A program made the translations under genes and the position numbers. Positions 35,030-38,100 of a stretch of DNA of 38,100 nucleotides are shown here, piece after piece. The notes under the pieces are model-generated. The model did not search any database and was not told where the DNA came from. It was given only the letters and a program-made list of their open reading frames with translations. The stretch's first letter is position 1, and the number at the start of each line of letters is the position of its first letter. Source of the DNA: Prevotella sp. UBA3776 (lineage in GTDB: Bacteria > Bacteroidota > Bacteroidia > Bacteroidales > Bacteroidaceae); NCBI GenBank assembly GCA_002369515.1, contig DFFM01000004.1:16121-54220 (forward strand), written 5' to 3'.

Positions 35030-36562
35030 ATGAAAATCAAGAATATTTTCACCGCCATGATGCTCATGGCCGCTGCGCTGGGCATACAAAGCTGCAGCGA
35101 CAGCGACACCACGGAGAGCATGGCCAACATTACCGCCGACGGTACTACCATCAGTCTGACCCACGACGGCATCGCCATTCAGGAACTCAACCTTTCTATG
35201 GGCGAACTGACTTCCTACATGATTTCGGTCAACAGCGACGGCGGATGGAAAGTGTCGATGCCCGATGCTGACACCACTTGGGTACACATCACTCCCCACG
35301 CTGGCTACGGATGGGCCGTCAAAGACACCGCCGCCACCAACCTGCGCGCATACGTCAAGCTGAAAGTTGACTACAACCGTGGCGCCGACCGCTCCACCTC
35401 CATCACCTTCTCTACAGGGGCCCTGCAGGCTGTGCTCCGCATCAACCAGGCAGGCATCGGCAGTTCTGCCGACCCGATAGAGAGCGCTTGGGACATGGTG
35501 GCCAACCTCAAGATGGGCTACAACCTGGGCAACACGCTCGAGTCGAACCACGACCTCACCAACGACTGGTTCAATCCCGCCGGACCTGGCGACTGGAAGA
35601 CTTGGGAAACCTGTTGGGGACAGCCTGAAACCACTCAGGAAATCATCGATGCCATCGCTGCCAAGGGATTCAACATCATCCGTGTGCCCGTCACATGGTT
35701 CCCCCACATTGACAGCAACGGCAACATTGACGCCGACTGGATGAACCGCGTGGAGGAAGTTGTCAACTACGTGCTCAAGGCCAACTGCTACTGCATCCTC
35801 AACGTGATGCACGACACGGGTGCCCGGGGCGCCAACCGCACCGACAAGCACTGCTGGCTCACCGCCGACATGGACACTTACGCCGAGAACACCGTGCTCT
35901 ATCAGAAAATCTGGCAGCAGATAGCCGAACGTTTCCGCGACTACGACGGCAAGCTCATCTTCGAGTCGTTCAACGAAATCCTGAACAAGAACTACTCGTG
36001 GACGGCACCATCGGCTGGCGACCCCGCCTATGAGGCCATCAACCGTCTGCAGCAAGACTTCGTCAATGTGGTTCGCGCTTCGGGTGGCAACAACCAGTAT
36101 CGCAACCTGGCCGTCACCACCTATTCGGCCACGGGCAACAGCGACGCTGCCGTCAATGCCTTCGTGGCTCCACAGGATCCGGCCAAGAACCATCTCTATC
36201 TCACCATCCACTCTTACGATCCCTACAACTTCTGCAACAACAATGCAGGCAAGAATGCCGATGGCACAGAGTATGACTACAACATCAAGATCTTCGACGA
36301 CGACTGCAAGGCTGTCATCGACGCCGTCTTTGCCCGTGTGAGCAAGCGCGCCACCGACTGCGGCATTCCCTTCATCTTCGGCGAGTTTGGAGCCATCGAC
36401 GAGGACAAGAGCATGGCAGAGCGCGTGAAGTATGCCACCTATCTCAACGAGAAGTTCAAGGCCTACAACACCTGCGGACTCTGGTGGATGGGACTGTTCG
36501 ACCGCAAGTCGCTCAACTGGTACGAAGAAGACATTGTCAATGCTCTGATGAAGGGACGTTGA
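35030..36562 (+). CDS. BACON-GH5 endo-beta-glucanase lipoprotein
   Basis: 510 residues, lipoprotein (IQSC, lipidated C22). A BACON-like beta domain (about 35-145) precedes a GH5 (beta/alpha)8 catalytic domain (about 155-505) with GYNLGNTLES, IIRVPVTWFPH, NVMHDTG, the acid/base E316 in FESFNEIL and the nucleophile E452 in FIFGEFGA. It resembles GH5 subfamily 4, which includes endo-xyloglucanases and mixed-linkage glucanases. It would cut surface-bound beta-glucan to oligosaccharides for the SusC/D pair. The exact glucan cannot be told from the sequence. It is last in the operon and is followed by a strong terminator. Confidence 0.92.
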   Translation: MKIKNIFTAMMLMAAALGIQSCSDSDTTESMANITADGTTISLTHDGIAIQELNLSMGELTSYMISVNSDGGWKVSMPDADTTWVHITPHAGYGWAVKDTAATNLRAYVKLKVDYNRGADRSTSITFSTGALQAVLRINQAGIGSSADPIESAWDMVANLKMGYNLGNTLESNHDLTNDWFNPAGPGDWKTWETCWGQPETTQEIIDAIAAKGFNIIRVPVTWFPHIDSNGNIDADWMNRVEEVVNYVLKANCYCILNVMHDTGARGANRTDKHCWLTADMDTYAENTVLYQKIWQQIAERFRDYDGKLIFESFNEILNKNYSWTAPSAGDPAYEAINRLQQDFVNVVRASGGNNQYRNLAVTTYSATGNSDAAVNAFVAPQDPAKNHLYLTIHSYDPYNFCNNNAGKNADGTEYDYNIKIFDDDCKAVIDAVFARVSKRATDCGIPFIFGEFGAIDEDKSMAERVKYATYLNEKFKAYNTCGLWWMGLFDRKSLNWYEEDIVNALMKGR

Positions 36563-36594
36563 CCTGCGGCTTCCCACCTTTTCAATTAACTTCA

Positions 36595-36642
36595 ATCAAA
36601 AAAATGTCCGGCGGAAAATTCTCCGCCGGACATTTTTTTGAT
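36595..36642. terminator. Perfect 21-bp bidirectional terminator
   Basis: ATCAAAAAAATGTCCGGCGG plus A (36595-36615) is exactly complementary to 36622-36642, with a 6-nt loop. Seven A precede and seven T follow the GC-rich core, so it works as an intrinsic terminator on both strands, between the convergent GH5 and TPR genes. Confidence 0.95.
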
Positions 36643-36672
36643 TTCTAGCTGAACGGGTAAAGTGTTGGATTT

Positions 36673-37839
36673 CTATTCCTTTTCCTCTGCTTTCTTTGCG
36701 GTTTCAAGTATCTTTTGGGCATCCATTCGGAGTGTTTCTTCCAGTTTGCCGCTCTTTTCAAGATTGGAGAGCTTTTCCATTTCAGCCACTATGCCCGTCA
36801 ATGAGCGGTTGGCCTTGTAGTGTTCCAGGGTGCGTTTCATGGCGGCGATGTGCATTTCCGCAGTGAAGTCCTTCTGCTGTTTCTCCAGGGCGTATTCGGT
36901 ACAGCCACAGAAGTAGGCCAACATCTGCCATTGATTCTGAAGGTAATACAGGTTCTCGTCGGCAATCATCACGCTGATGTCTGTCGATGCCTGCGCCCAT
37001 CCCATCACGTAGGCTGCGGCTTTCACGGCTTCTTGTTCATCGATTCTGCCTTTCAGGTAGGTCTTGGCAGCAGCGAGTGCGTCGTCATTGTGCTCGCGGC
37101 ACTCTTCGGCAGAGTCAAATTGGACAAATTGCACTTGTTTCTCTTTCTCATTGATTTTAGCGGCCAATTGCTCCAGCTCCTTCTCCACCTGACTGGCTTT
37201 CTGCGTCTCTCCGGCTCCTTCGTAGTATAGTTTCAGGTAGCCCAGTTCTTCCACGTAGTTCTCAGACTCTTCGCCAAAGAGTTCTTTGTAGATGTCGAGC
37301 CCGCGCAATTCGTATTTGATGGCATCCTTGTGGAGGTTGTTGTAATGGCATGCCTCAGCCATGTGGATGAGAAGCATGGCCATGTCGTAGTCGCGCCTGT
37401 GGAGAGGTTCGAAGATGTCGAGCGCTTTTCTGACGAGTGGCAGCGCGGCTTTGTAGTCTTCCTTTGCATTCAGGTAGAGCGCTTTGTTGTCTAAGTAGAA
37501 AGCGTAGATGGTGTCGTTGTCGCTTTTGTATTTTCCATAGAGGTTGATGGCTTTGTCTATGCTGCTGATGGCCTGGTCGGTCTGCTGGTCTCTGAAGTAT
37601 GCTTTTGCCAGCAAGACCATTCGCCTGATGTAGATGGAGTCCTGTTCGCCTTTTCTCTGTCGTCTGTCGTCCAGCCATTTGTTCATCAGCAAGATGCTCT
37701 TCTCGTAGTTTCCTTCCAAAAAGAGGGCCACGGCCATGCTGTCCATTTTGGCCGCCTGGGTTTCGGTCATCGTTTGCGCACTTGCGGTTGTTCCGCTCAT
37801 CATGAGCAGCATCATTGTTGTAAGAATCCAGTTTTTCAT
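36673..37839 (-). CDS. Secreted TPR-repeat protein
   Basis: 388 residues with a signal peptide (MKNWILTTMMLLMMSGTTASAQ). It carries a run of TPR-type helix pairs (about 30-240): MAVALFLEGNYEKSILLMNKWLDD, LLAKAYFRDQQTDQAISSIDKAINLYG, YLDNKALYLNAKEDYKAALPLVRKALDIF, LIHMAEACHYNNLHKDAIKYELRGLDIYKELFG. The C-terminal part is helical and unassigned. TPR proteins in the periplasm usually act as scaffolds; no partner is evident. It is monocistronic, with a good promoter (37876-37907), and ends 30 bp from the shared terminator. Confidence 0.85.
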   Translation of the reverse strand: MKNWILTTMMLLMMSGTTASAQTMTETQAAKMDSMAVALFLEGNYEKSILLMNKWLDDRRQRKGEQDSIYIRRMVLLAKAYFRDQQTDQAISSIDKAINLYGKYKSDNDTIYAFYLDNKALYLNAKEDYKAALPLVRKALDIFEPLHRRDYDMAMLLIHMAEACHYNNLHKDAIKYELRGLDIYKELFGEESENYVEELGYLKLYYEGAGETQKASQVEKELEQLAAKINEKEKQVQFVQFDSAEECREHNDDALAAAKTYLKGRIDEQEAVKAAAYVMGWAQASTDISVMIADENLYYLQNQWQMLAYFCGCTEYALEKQQKDFTAEMHIAAMKRTLEHYKANRSLTGIVAEMEKLSNLEKSGKLEETLRMDAQKILETAKKAEEKE

Positions 37840-37875
37840 AAGTTGTTTTTCTGAGGTTTGTTAGTTGGTGACTTG

Positions 37876-37907
37876 CAAAGGTAAGTAACAATCCGCAAGG
37901 CTGCAAA
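37876..37907 (-). promoter_or_regulatory. Bacteroidetes promoter of the TPR gene
   Basis: Read on the minus strand: TTTG (37904-37907), 20 bp, then TACCTTTG (37876-37883), near-perfect consensus, about 37 bp before the ATG at 37839. Confidence 0.7.
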
Positions 37908-37984
37908 TAATTTCGTGATTATTTTCGTGGCATCGCTGCATCTTGAAGTTTGTATTGGAGTTTATATTGTCGGAGTTGTTGTAT

Positions 37985-38059
37985 TATTGTCGGGAGATGT
38001 TTTTTCCCGACGTTACATTCGTAGTCTCAAGGCCTGCTTTTTTCTTCGGCAGAAAAGCA
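37985..38059. repeat. Dispersed repeat words near the right edge
   Basis: TATTGTCGGGAGAT (37985-37998) is the exact reverse complement of 11175-11188, and TCCCGACGTT (38005-38014) equals 11135-11144, both from the 21-bp-phased repeat. A short hairpin TGCTTTT/AAAAGCA (38035-38041 with 38053-38059) follows. No gene is visible between 37908 and 38100. Confidence 0.6.
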
Positions 38060-38100
38060 TACGCTCCGCGTCTTTCAAAAACAAATAAAAACAAAAACGG

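Noticed and set aside
35021..36595. 524-codon open frame opposite the GH5 gene
   Set aside because: It is a shadow of the GH5 frame. The opposite product has no recognised features and runs into the terminator.

Overview
The window looks like the chromosome of a Prevotella-type member of the Bacteroidales. Bacteroidetes -7 boxes (TAnnTTTG) lie before many genes and Shine-Dalgarno sequences are mostly absent. There is a SusC/SusD utilization locus, several lipoproteins with Bacteroidetes-style lipoboxes, and families largely confined to this phylum (DUF2723, DUF5686, DUF4846, DUF2807). The genus is inferred from gene style only. No rRNA, tRNA or CRISPR array was found.

Layout. (1) 1-2425, minus strand: the N-terminal 631 codons of a DUF2723 membrane protein running off the left edge, and a 68-residue small protein. 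(2) 2820-3544, plus strand: an outer-membrane beta-barrel protein and a long two-way terminator hairpin. (3) 3573-10255, minus strand: a tight six-gene run in the order nucleotidyltransferase, ATP-grasp-like protein, CDP-alcohol phosphatidyltransferase, HAD hydrolase, DUF5686 outer-membrane protein, LuxR-type response regulator. The first four suggest a CDP-activated polar head group being made, attached to lipid and trimmed. (4) 10380-11003, minus strand: a DUF2807 lipoprotein. (5) 11004-17000: an AT-richer accessory island. It starts with 880 bp of non-coding, repeat-rich DNA, followed by a KilA-N gene, a translationally coupled three-gene operon of unknown function (12852-14918), and a decayed mobilizable element (truncated MobV-like relaxase, oriT-like hairpin, broken tyrosine recombinase). 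(6) 17111-24722, plus strand: a housekeeping operon of serine acetyltransferase, THUMP-type RNA methyltransferase with an RG-rich tail, S9/DPP-IV peptidase, PurD, a polytopic membrane protein and a YqaA/DedA-like protein, closed by a hairpin. (7) 24889-28056: a LacI-family regulator with a near-consensus promoter and an overlapping operator-like palindrome, then an unusual fusion of an O-antigen-polymerase-like membrane domain to DUF4846. (8) 28153-36642: a compact polysaccharide utilization locus (SusC, SusD, surface glycan-binding protein, BACON-GH5 endoglucanase) probably acting on a beta-glucan such as xyloglucan or mixed-linkage glucan, with an attenuator-like hairpin in the SusC leader and a perfect 21-bp terminator at its end. 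(9) 36673-38100, minus strand: a TPR-rich secreted protein and its promoter, then repeat-bearing intergenic DNA.

The best candidates for something undescribed are the three-gene unit at 12852-14918 in the mobile island, the head-group gene cluster at 4259-10255, the polymerase-DUF4846 fusion at 26044-28056, and the structured intergenic DNA at 11131-11782, which includes a 21-bp-phased CCCG repeat and a large imperfect palindrome.
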